Source: Candidatus Mesolinea sp. UBA5823 (GTDB taxonomy: Bacteria; Chloroflexota; Anaerolineae; Anaerolineales; Anaerolineaceae). From it: a DNA stretch of 9,084 nucleotides. Numbering within the stretch: position 1 is the stretch's first letter; every line of letters begins with the position of its first letter. A model generated the notes under the pieces. The model had not been told where the DNA came from. It made no database searches and saw nothing but the letters and a program-made list of their open reading frames with translations. The translations under genes and the position numbers were made by a program. Positions 1-6,196 of this stretch are shown here, one piece after another. The stretch is taken from positions 3,145 to 12,228 of the forward strand of contig DICP01000027.1 in the NCBI GenBank assembly GCA_002417685.1, in the 5' to 3' direction.

Positions 1-198
1 AACATAGTGAATCTTCCCCGCCGTAGGAGATTCGTAAAAGCCTTCTTCGCCTTTGAGCACGCCTTTGACTTTAGCATGGTGGTCGATATAACGCCGGCTG
101 TAAAAGATCCAAGCTGCAGCAACAGCGGTGCTAAAGCCTAACAAACTCGCCAAACCGCGAGGAAGCAATCCCTTGCGCTTTTTCTCTTGTTTGGTCAT
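1..198 (-). CDS. N-terminal fragment of a membrane-anchored protein, possibly an alpha/beta hydrolase (truncated by window edge)
   Basis: Reading leftwards from the ATG at 198-196, 66 codons stay open to the left edge, so only the N-terminus is present. The start is preceded by a strong Shine-Dalgarno AAGGAG (210-205 on the minus strand) six bases away. The protein begins with a Lys/Arg-rich stretch (MTKQEKKRKG), then a short hydrophobic segment (about residues 16-33, LASLLGFSTAVAAAWIFY) followed by positive residues (SRR). This suggests an N-terminal membrane anchor or uncleaved signal. The last visible residues (SPTAGKIHYV) resemble the first beta strand of alpha/beta hydrolases, where 'GKIHYVD.G.G' is followed by the oxyanion HG motif. 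That assignment is inference, because the HG motif, catalytic Ser, Asp and His all lie outside the window. The gene is divergent from the serine hydrolase at 393. Confidence 0.6.
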   Translation of the reverse strand, partial: MTKQEKKRKGLLPRGLASLLGFSTAVAAAWIFYSRRYIDHHAKVKGVLKGEEGFYESPTAGKIHYV

Positions 199-236
199 AG
201 AAGTCTCCTTTTTGAAGGATAATGCTCTTCTCTTCT

Positions 237-265
237 ATTATACACTTAGGAAATCCTATGGTTCA
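237..265 (-). promoter_or_regulatory. Probable sigma-70-type promoter of the leftward gene, with an inverted repeat in its spacer
   Basis: On the minus strand a perfect TATAAT lies at 242-237, about 27 bases before the AAGGAG ribosome site of the leftward gene. The best -35 at 17-base spacing (265-260, TGAACC) is a weak match. The spacer holds a short palindrome, TAGGA-AA-TCCTA (247-258), that could be an operator half-site pair. The -10 is convincing; the -35 and operator are speculative. Confidence 0.5.
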
Positions 266-358
266 CTTATCTTGGCTTTCTATAAATTTCCCTTCGTAAT
301 TAGATGCGGAAAGGCATACTGAGTAATATCAACTTTTGCAGCAAGGGTTGTCGAAAAT

Positions 359-385
359 TTGTTTCTTCTACCTTTCTGGTAAAAT
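359..385 (+). promoter_or_regulatory. Possible promoter giving a leaderless or near-leaderless transcript for the serine hydrolase
   Basis: TAAAAT (380-385) is one mismatch from the -10 consensus, with a poor TTGTTT (359-364) 15 bases upstream. The ATG at 393 starts only eight bases after the -10 begins to end, close to where transcription would initiate. No Shine-Dalgarno sequence lies before this ATG, which fits a leaderless mRNA. Mapping of the 5' end would be needed. Confidence 0.35.
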
Positions 386-392
386 CAGCGGC

Positions 393-1910
393 ATGAAATT
401 GAAGGCTAAGCATAAGCAAAGTGATCCAGCGCGTTGGATTATCGGCGGGTTTGGCGTCTTCTTTATTATCATCAGCTTGTATATCCTTTTTTCGGATTTA
501 GCTAACTACCGCCGGCAAAGCAGCGTTTTCCCGGTTGGTGTAAGCGTGGGGTCTATCCCCGTGGGCGGGCTGACACGTACCGAAGCCCAAGCGCGCCTCG
601 AGCAAGCCTTCTCCATTCCCATCGAGCTGCGCTATGGCGAGGCACGCATGCAGTTTACGCCAGCGGAACTTGGCTGGAGCTTAGACATAACTGCCACGCT
701 GGACGGGCTCAAAGCTGCTCTGCCCAAGGGCGGCTGGTGGCAGCACCTCTGGGGTCGAAATATATCAGCAGCAAACCTAGATTACCCCCTGCAAGTTTCA
801 TTCAATCCGGAAGCTTGCCGGACTTTCCTTACCGAAAATATCATCCCACGCTACGATCAGCCTGCTACAGCAGCGTTGCCCATCCTCTACACCACCAACT
901 ACACTCCAGGCCAAAAAGGCTTAGAGCTCAACCTGGAAGCGGCTCTGTTTGCTATTCAAGAGGCTTTACGCTCTCCTTCAGCGCGCATTGTGGAGCTGCC
1001 CATTAACGAAACTCCAGCGCTGCCGTTGGACCCCGCCAACCTAGAAATCTTTCTCAAGCAAACGATTCTGCTATCTGGCTTCGATGGTTTAGCCGAGCTT
1101 TATATGGAGCCACTTCCGCAAAGCACTCCATTGCACTTTGCCGTGCGCGCTAACGAACCTATTCTGCCGGATGTAGCTTATTCCGCTGCCAGCACGATCA
1201 AAATCCCGATTATGGTCTCGGTCTTCAATCATTTGAGCGAACCAACCCCCGAGCTTGCCCTGGGCTGGATGCGCGGCATGATCACCCAATCCGAAAACCC
1301 GCCTGCTGATGCGCTAATGCGCACTTATTTGGATGAAAACTTAGGACCTTTGATTGTGACCGAAGACATGCGCGCACTTGGGTACCAAAACACTTTTTTA
1401 GCTGGTTACTTCTACTCGGGTGCACCTTTGTTGCAGCGCATTCAGACTCCTGCGAACAGCCGCACGGATGTGTACCTCGATCCGGATTTTTACAATCAGA
1501 CGGTGCCTTCAGAAATTGGTAACTTGCTTGCGCGCATTTACCGCTGTGCGGCTGCATCAGAAACACAGCAACATGACCTTTTCCCCGGCTCGGTAACGCC
1601 TAGCGAATGCCAGACGATGTTGAACTTGCTGGCAGAAAACAAAATCGGCGCACTTATCGAAGCAGGTCTACCGCCAGAAGGCGACGCTGCACATAAGCAC
1701 GGCTGGACATCGGATCTGGATGGCTTGCTGCACACGATGAGCGACGCCGGCATCGTTTCTACCCCCGGCGGGGACTATGTATTAATTATTTTCATTAACT
1801 CCAGCCAACAGCTCATGTTCGATCAGGGCAATTGGCTTTTTGCAAGGCTCTCCCAAGTCATTTATAATGCTTTTAATTTGGAAAATCAGGCTGCCTGGTT
1901 AGGTAGTTAA
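393..1910 (+). CDS. Membrane-anchored serine hydrolase (PBP/class A beta-lactamase fold) with VanW-type PG_binding_4 domain
   Basis: This 505-residue protein has a basic N-terminus, one transmembrane helix (about residues 15-35, WIIGGFGVFFIIISLYILF), and then an extracytoplasmic region. Residues about 46-115 look like the VanW-associated PG_binding_4 domain (VGVSVGSIPVGGLTRTEAQARLEQAF, then FTPAELGW), a module found next to cell-wall enzymes. Residues about 230-490 form a beta-lactamase2/PBP-like domain. The SxxK motif is S267-T-I-K270, and the second motif is S300-E-N302. The third motif, normally KTG, appears as K435-H-G437. I see no ExxLN motif carrying the deacylating Glu of class A beta-lactamases, so a peptidase or transpeptidase-like role in peptidoglycan metabolism is more likely than antibiotic hydrolysis. 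That role is inference. An in-frame TTG at 336 would add 19 residues before the basic region, but ATG 393 gives a normal membrane-anchor N-terminus and is preferred. It is first in a rightward cluster, 35 bases before the next gene. Confidence 0.85.
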   Translation: MKLKAKHKQSDPARWIIGGFGVFFIIISLYILFSDLANYRRQSSVFPVGVSVGSIPVGGLTRTEAQARLEQAFSIPIELRYGEARMQFTPAELGWSLDITATLDGLKAALPKGGWWQHLWGRNISAANLDYPLQVSFNPEACRTFLTENIIPRYDQPATAALPILYTTNYTPGQKGLELNLEAALFAIQEALRSPSARIVELPINETPALPLDPANLEIFLKQTILLSGFDGLAELYMEPLPQSTPLHFAVRANEPILPDVAYSAASTIKIPIMVSVFNHLSEPTPELALGWMRGMITQSENPPADALMRTYLDENLGPLIVTEDMRALGYQNTFLAGYFYSGAPLLQRIQTPANSRTDVYLDPDFYNQTVPSEIGNLLARIYRCAAASETQQHDLFPGSVTPSECQTMLNLLAENKIGALIEAGLPPEGDAAHKHGWTSDLDGLLHTMSDAGIVSTPGGDYVLIIFINSSQQLMFDQGNWLFARLSQVIYNAFNLENQAAWLGS

Positions 1911-1945
1911 TGCGCGAAACCCGGCTTTAGCAGCCAGAAAAGAAC

Positions 1946-4621
1946 ATGCCGATGAAGGTTATCCTCACCCACGAACGCGCAGACCTGGATGCACTCGCAT
2001 CACTTTTGGGTGCCCATCTGCTCTATCCAGATGCCTACGCTGTGCTGCCGCGTGAGGTCAATCGCAATGGGGCAACATACTTGCATAATTATGGCGGCGA
2101 GTTGGGGTTCACTAAGCTCAGCCAACTCCCGCAGGAATCTATCAGCAAGATCCTCCTTGTCGATACGCAATCCATGGTCACGCTCAAGGGCATTACGCCC
2201 GAGACACGCGTGCGGGTCATCGATCATCATCCGCTGCGAGAAAACCTTCCAGCCGAGTGGGAAGCTGACCTGCAAAATACAGGCGCATGCACCACGCTGC
2301 TCGTCGAGAAGATCAAGGCTGATAAAATCGCTTTCAATACTGCCCAAGCTAACCTGCTCTTGCTGGGTATTTACGAAGATACCGGCTCACTCAGCTACGC
2401 AACCACTACCACACGGGATCTTTTAGCTGCGGTCTACCTTCTGGAACATGGCGCTGATTTAAATATCATTTCTCCTTATCTGAACCCACCGCTTTCGAAT
2501 TCCCAAATGACCTTGTTCGACCGCTTGATGCGCGCCATCACCGCGCACAAAATAGACAGCTTAACAATTCTCATCGCTAAAGCTGATGCTTTAGACCTTC
2601 ACGATGAAATTTCTACCGTTGCCCACAAATTACGCGACTTCCTCAATCCTGATGGACTAATTATTTTGGTGCGCACGCGGCAGGGCATCCGTATGGTGGC
2701 GCGTTCAACCACGGATGAAATCGATATGGCGCAGTTAGCACGCTACTTTGGTGGAGGCGGGCATCGACGCGCTGCTTCCGCCCTCATCCACCTCGATTGC
2801 AACACTAAAGCTGCCGATGCAGACTTCAAATGGAATCATATTATTCAGCAAGTGGTCGATTACCTTCCGGAAATCGTTCACCCCTCGGTACGCGTGCATC
2901 AAATTATGTCTAAAAAACCGATGACCCTGACGCCCGATACACCTGTAGAAACGGTTGCAGATTTGATGCGGCGCTATGGCTTCGAAGGTTACCCCGTGAT
3001 TGAAAATGGCAAAGTTGTGGGTCTGCTCACAAGGCGCAACGTGGACCGCGCACTCAGCCACAAACTCAAAGCCACTGCTGGCATGCTCATGGAGACAGGT
3101 TCTGTGAGCGTCACCCCGCAAGATACCCTCGAGCACTTGCAAGAGGTGATGGCTTCCAGCGGTTGGGGGCAGGTACCCGTCATCGACCCGGAAAGCCATG
3201 AGATCATCGGAATCGTAACCCGCACAGACTTAATTAGCACGCATAGCGGTCAGAACAACCTTCCCAGCCCTGAAGATATCATCCAGTTTCTGCAGAATGC
3301 CATTCCATATCCACGCCAGGTATTGCTGCGTGTAATTGGCAAGGAAGGCACACGCTTGAACATGCCGGTATACATCGTGGGCGGCTTTGTGCGCGATTTG
3401 CTGCTCAGGCAGCCCAGCCAAGACCTGGATATCGTCGTAGAAGGAGATGCCATCGCTTTTGTAAACGCGCTGGTGCAGCTTTATGGCGGCCGAGCTGTGG
3501 TGCACAAGCGTTTTGGCACCGCTAAGTGGATCATCGCTGAAGCCCGTGAAACCTTAGCCCAGGCGCTGAAACCCGACCTGCCTTTGGACCCTCATGCACT
3601 GCCGGAGAGTTTGGACCTGATCACGGCGCGCACGGAGTTTTACGAGAAACCAGCAGCCCTTCCTACTGTGGAAAGCAGCAACATTAAAATGGACCTGCAC
3701 CGGCGCGATTTTTCGATCAACACTTTGGCTCTGCGCTTGGATGAGCCTTTCTTTGGCAAGCTGTATGACTTTTGGGGCGGTTACCATGACCTCCAAAACG
3801 GTATCATCCGCGTTCTCCATGCGCTTTCTTTTGTGGATGATGCCACACGCATTTTACGGGCACTGCGCTTTGCCGCTCGCTTTGAGTTCCGCATCGAGCC
3901 GCGCACCCTCAGCCTGATGCAAGCCAGCCTTTCAATGCTGAACGAAATTTCCGGCTCGCGCTTGCGCCATGAGATAGATTTGATCTTGCTCGAGCCGAAG
4001 GTAGTCGATATATTCGTCGCCATGGTGCGCACCAATGTGATGCAAGCCATCCATCCTAAGCTGCCTTGGAGCTTAGAAATCAAGGACCGTTTAGGTTATC
4101 TCAACACACCAGCGGCACAAGCAGAATGGGAGACCACGAGCAGCGAAAAACAGCTAAACATCCGCCAAATTTTTGGTTACATTTATTGGTTGGAAGACCT
4201 TCCCAAGCAGGATTTGGAGCGCGTCGCAGCGCGTTTACGCTTGCCTGCTAAGGTGATTCAAAATATCCGCCAAGCAGCGGAATTGCGCACCCAGCTTCCA
4301 AAGCTCAGAAAAGAAAAACCTAGCACCATCACTGCTGCACTCGAAGTTATCGACCCATTGGTCATCACTGCGGTTTATCAGAGCACTCCAGAAGCAACGC
4401 TTCGGGAACCCCTGCGTGCAATGATGCTTCACTACAGGCAAATAAAACCAACGGTGAACGGAGATGACTTGCGCGCCATGGGCTTGCCCCCTTCCTCGCG
4501 TTATCGTGAAATCTTGGATGCATTAAGCAAGGCTTGGCTGGATGGTGAGGTTGGGACGCCAGAGGAAGAACGGGCATTCCTCCAGCGCCTGATTGAGAAC
4601 GATAATGGTAGAAACGGTTAA
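1946..4621 (+). CDS. DHH phosphoesterase - CBS pair - tRNA nucleotidyltransferase/poly(A) polymerase fusion (CCA-, A-adding or PAP type)
   Basis: This 891-residue cytoplasmic protein has three parts. (1) A DHH/DHHA1 phosphoesterase (about 1-285) with metal ligands H9, D13, D15, D73, D93-H94-H95 and D145 (EDTG), plus the DHHA1 glycine motif GGGGH (269-273). (2) Two CBS domains (about 314-372 and 377-435), which usually bind adenine nucleotides. (3) A class II nucleotidyltransferase head (about 473-600) with GGxVRD (G479-D484), catalytic D493 and D495, RRD (586-588) with N592, then the DDATRILRALRFAA region (631-644), SRLRHE (671-676) and an RNA-binding C-terminal body. All key residues are present, so each part is predicted active. 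The family adds CMP/AMP to RNA 3' ends; similar fusions occur as A-adding enzymes in bacteria that split CC- and A-addition, such as Aquifex. Which activity this one has cannot be read from sequence. ATG 1946 is used; ATG 1952 (MKVILTHE) is an equally good start, as neither has a clear ribosome site. The 3' end overlaps the GNAT gene. Confidence 0.9.
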   Translation: MPMKVILTHERADLDALASLLGAHLLYPDAYAVLPREVNRNGATYLHNYGGELGFTKLSQLPQESISKILLVDTQSMVTLKGITPETRVRVIDHHPLRENLPAEWEADLQNTGACTTLLVEKIKADKIAFNTAQANLLLLGIYEDTGSLSYATTTTRDLLAAVYLLEHGADLNIISPYLNPPLSNSQMTLFDRLMRAITAHKIDSLTILIAKADALDLHDEISTVAHKLRDFLNPDGLIILVRTRQGIRMVARSTTDEIDMAQLARYFGGGGHRRAASALIHLDCNTKAADADFKWNHIIQQVVDYLPEIVHPSVRVHQIMSKKPMTLTPDTPVETVADLMRRYGFEGYPVIENGKVVGLLTRRNVDRALSHKLKATAGMLMETGSVSVTPQDTLEHLQEVMASSGWGQVPVIDPESHEIIGIVTRTDLISTHSGQNNLPSPEDIIQFLQNAIPYPRQVLLRVIGKEGTRLNMPVYIVGGFVRDLLLRQPSQDLDIVVEGDAIAFVNALVQLYGGRAVVHKRFGTAKWIIAEARETLAQALKPDLPLDPHALPESLDLITARTEFYEKPAALPTVESSNIKMDLHRRDFSINTLALRLDEPFFGKLYDFWGGYHDLQNGIIRVLHALSFVDDATRILRALRFAARFEFRIEPRTLSLMQASLSMLNEISGSRLRHEIDLILLEPKVVDIFVAMVRTNVMQAIHPKLPWSLEIKDRLGYLNTPAAQAEWETTSSEKQLNIRQIFGYIYWLEDLPKQDLERVAARLRLPAKVIQNIRQAAELRTQLPKLRKEKPSTITAALEVIDPLVITAVYQSTPEATLREPLRAMMLHYRQIKPTVNGDDLRAMGLPPSSRYREILDALSKAWLDGEVGTPEEERAFLQRLIENDNGRNG

Positions 4622-5147
4622 TCAAGCGACTTTTTATCTGCCAAACGGCGAGGGAATTTTAGTGCGTCCGGCACATGAGAGCGATTTGCCCGCAATGGAA
4701 TGGGAAGGGCAATATACTCACTTTCGCCAGCTCTATGCCGACCACTTTGCGGCCAGCCGTCTTGGCACCACGCTGATATATATTGCCGAGACCTTAGAGA
4801 GCAAAATGGTTGGGCAAATCTTCCTGCAGCTCTATGCACGCAACGCAGACTTAGCGGATGGGTTGCATCGTGCCTACTTGTTTTCTTTTCGGATCAAACC
4901 AGAGTACCGCAGCCAAGGCATAGGGAGTTTTATGCTCCAATTTGTGGAAGATCAGCTTTTAATGCGTGGCTTCGATAGCATCCGCCTTAACGTCGCACGC
5001 GCAAATGTGCGTGCTCGCAAACTCTATGAACGGCATGGCTATCACATCATCGGTGTTGACCCTGGCGTCTGGCGCTACCAGGACCATCTGGGCGAATGGC
5101 ACACTGTACACGAGCCTGCCTGGAAAATGCTCAAGAAGCTGCGCTGA
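4605..5147 (+). CDS. GNAT family N-acetyltransferase
   Basis: This 180-residue protein has the Gcn5-related acetyltransferase fold. The N-terminal strand is ILVRPAHESDLPAM (about 18-31), the central strand is YLFSFRIKPEYR (91-102), and the acetyl-CoA pyrophosphate-binding motif RxxGxG is R102-S-Q-G-I-G107. These are followed by helix FMLQFVEDQLLMRGF and the typical late segment LNVARANVRARKLYERHGY (128-146). It should transfer an acetyl group from acetyl-CoA to an amine, but the substrate cannot be predicted. ATG 4605 is chosen over an upstream in-frame TTG at 4593. It overlaps the last 17 bases of the fusion gene (stop 4619-4621), which suggests translational coupling and one transcript. The last residues are basic (KMLKKLR). 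The next gene is convergent, with stop codons 12 bases apart and no obvious terminator between them. Confidence 0.88.
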   Translation: MVETVNQATFYLPNGEGILVRPAHESDLPAMEWEGQYTHFRQLYADHFAASRLGTTLIYIAETLESKMVGQIFLQLYARNADLADGLHRAYLFSFRIKPEYRSQGIGSFMLQFVEDQLLMRGFDSIRLNVARANVRARKLYERHGYHIIGVDPGVWRYQDHLGEWHTVHEPAWKMLKKLR

Positions 5148-5159
5148 ACCTAAAGGCGT

Positions 5160-5732
5160 TTACTGCTCATCTTCTGGTTCGTCTGCCTGCAGGATTTCCT
5201 CTTCAGGTTCGGGCTCTTCTGGTAACTTTTCCTCAGCTTCAAGCTGAGGTGTTTCCTCAGGCGCTGGAGCTTCTGCTTGCGCTGCAGCTTGGTTCTCGGC
5301 GATCCAGCCTTTCAATGTCTGCACCACTTCTTGGTAATCCTCGTCCGGCAGATAGTTCGTGATTACCAAAATGTCTTTCCCTTGTTTAGCCGAAATCAAC
5401 ATGCCATACTTCTTATCGGTTGAACTAAGCAAATCGCTCTTGTTTAAGCGCAGCTCTGGGTATCGCGGCTGGTTTTGAACTAAGTGGTCATCATATAGCT
5501 CCAGGCTATAGTTCTCCCAAAGCTCCTTACGCTGCTTATAAGCCCGATTGCCTGAAAACACAAACAAGATTGCAATTAACGGGATCATCCAGAGGAGCGA
5601 GCGCATTGTTTCCTGCCCCCAGTTGAGCGCTACAGAAATAGCGACTAAAACTAAGAAGGTAATGCCGTACACCTTCAGGATGGTATTCTTTTGTTGCGGT
5701 AATTTAGCTGGGTCAAGGCGGTAAGTTTTCAT
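5160..5732 (-). CDS. Two-helix membrane protein with a globular domain and an acidic Glu/Pro-rich tail, function unknown
   Basis: I do not recognise a specific family for this 190-residue protein. Two transmembrane helices (about 18-38, ILKVYGITFLVLVAISVALN; about 45-61, SLLWMIPLIAILFVFSG) are joined by a short turn and followed by a basic stretch (NRAYKQRKE). Residues about 70-145 form a predicted beta-rich domain ending in an amphipathic helix (YQEVVQTLKGWIAEN). The layout recalls YcxB-like or bacterial PH-like membrane proteins, but that is a weak resemblance. The last 45 residues are low-complexity, rich in Glu, Pro, Ala and Gln, probably disordered and strongly acidic. Start at ATG 5732 is supported by GGAGG upstream (about 10-base spacing) and a TATAAT at 5768-5763. 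A longer reading from ATG 5804 would place that promoter inside the gene. Confidence 0.75.
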   Translation of the reverse strand: MKTYRLDPAKLPQQKNTILKVYGITFLVLVAISVALNWGQETMRSLLWMIPLIAILFVFSGNRAYKQRKELWENYSLELYDDHLVQNQPRYPELRLNKSDLLSSTDKKYGMLISAKQGKDILVITNYLPDEDYQEVVQTLKGWIAENQAAAQAEAPAPEETPQLEAEEKLPEEPEPEEEILQADEPEDEQ

Positions 5733-5762
5733 AAGTCTAATGCCTCCGTTACGGTTACCAAT

Positions 5763-5768
5763 ATTATA
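5763..5768 (-). promoter_or_regulatory. -10 element of the leftward two-helix membrane protein gene
   Basis: A perfect TATAAT reads 5768-5763 on the minus strand, 30 bases before the ATG at 5732, with GGAGG in between. No good -35 sits at standard spacing (AAATAA at 17 bases), so recognition may depend on the -10 or on an activator. The start codon choice for the gene rests partly on this site. Confidence 0.45.
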
Positions 5769-6067
5769 CTCTTTGGGATTGGGAGTTATTTTGCCTTTGC
5801 GCATGAAAGATAGATTCGACCCATACTTTTGGTGCCTGCATGCTCAGTTCTTATTCGTCGCCTGAATGTTTAGCCTTCCTGTAAGGTAGCATGCAGGGCT
5901 TTTAACCCTTAGATCTCTAAGAAACTGACCGACCTATGATGAAATCGGTAATTATAGATGCTTGGAATGCGGGAGACTCGCGGTCAAGTTCCTCGCTCGG
6001 TACTCACAGGGCTAACTGCACACTCCGGAGAATGGCAAAAAAAGATTAGTTTTTCGAAATCCTCATC
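5769..6067. other. Gene-free intergenic stretch with several inverted repeats
   Basis: No plausible gene lies here on either strand. The stretch contains several dyad symmetries. CCTGCATGCT (5835-5844) pairs with AGCATGCAGG (5888-5897), and CTTAGA-TC-TCTAAG lies at 5908-5921. ACCGA (5928-5932) pairs with TCGGT (5945-5949), and CTCCGGAG lies at 6023-6030. A TATAAT occurs on the minus strand at 5956-5951 without a well-spaced -35. The region could encode a small structured RNA, hold regulator sites, or be the decayed remains of a gene; the sequence alone does not decide. Confidence 0.5.
5835..5897. repeat. 10-bp perfect inverted repeat, possible RNA hairpin or paired regulator sites
   Basis: CCTGCATGCT at 5835-5844 is exactly complementary to AGCATGCAGG at 5888-5897, enclosing 43 bases. 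The enclosed part has a smaller stem (CCTT 5874-5877 with AAGG 5883-5886). Both arms contain the self-complementary GCATGC, so they also look like two copies of one binding site. There is no T-tract after the outer stem typical of a terminator. Confidence 0.5.
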
Positions 6068-6087
6068 TTAAATTTTGGAAAATTTAA
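6068..6087. promoter_or_regulatory. 20-base palindrome upstream of the EF-G-like promoter, candidate operator
   Basis: TTAAATTTT-GG-AAAATTTAA is a perfect 9-bp inverted repeat with a 2-base centre. Its centre lies about 23 bases upstream of the -10 TATAAT, so it covers the -35 position. A protein bound here would be expected to block or replace sigma contacts. It is AT-rich, so some chance exists that it is only a bent or UP-like tract. Confidence 0.4.
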
Positions 6088-6106
6088 CCAAATTGTTTGA
6101 TATAAT
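6075..6106 (+). promoter_or_regulatory. Extended -10 promoter of the EF-G-like gene
   Basis: TGATATAAT (6098-6106) is an extended -10: TG, one base, then a perfect TATAAT at 6101-6106. The nearest -35-like string, TTGGAA (6075-6080), is 20 bases upstream, longer than optimal and inside the palindrome. Transcription would start near 6113, giving a leader of about 85 bases before the ATG at 6197. Confidence 0.6.
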
Positions 6107-6125
6107 TCACCCTCGGCATTGCGCC

Positions 6126-6169
6126 AAAAATGATATCTTTACACGACGCATACCGCGCCGTGATATTTT
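6126..6169 (+). promoter_or_regulatory. Possible hairpin in the leader of the EF-G-like gene
   Basis: CACGACGC (6142-6149) and GCGCCGTG (6155-6162) can pair with one A-C mismatch around a 5-base loop. The stem may extend outwards through ATAT (6133-6136 with 6163-6166) and AAAA with TTTT, with bulges. It ends about ten bases before the AGGAAAGG ribosome site (6180-6187). It matches no riboswitch class I know. Confidence 0.3.
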
Positions 6170-6196
6170 GCAAAATTATAGGAAAGGTCAACACTC

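Noticed and set aside
128..322. Plus-strand 64-codon reading frame opposite the leftward gene
   Set aside because: It lies antisense to a supported gene and then runs through its promoter, with no ribosome site and no domain-like sequence.
336..392. TTG at 336 as the start of the serine hydrolase
   Set aside because: It adds 19 residues that fit no signal or domain and has no convincing ribosome site; ATG 393 begins a standard basic-plus-hydrophobic anchor.
5148..5159. Terminator between the convergent GNAT and membrane protein genes
   Set aside because: The 12-base gap has no stem or T-tract.
5733..5804. N-terminal extension of the two-helix membrane protein from ATG 5804
   Set aside because: ATG 5732 has GGAGG and a TATAAT properly placed upstream; the extension would run through that promoter.
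6000..6030. Resemblance of CACAGGGCTAACT (6005 onwards) and the nearby CTCCGG to a c-di-GMP (GEMM-I) riboswitch
   Set aside because: Only short strings match; the paired GGACGCAAAGCC part and the proper helices are missing, and the segment lies upstream of the predicted promoter.
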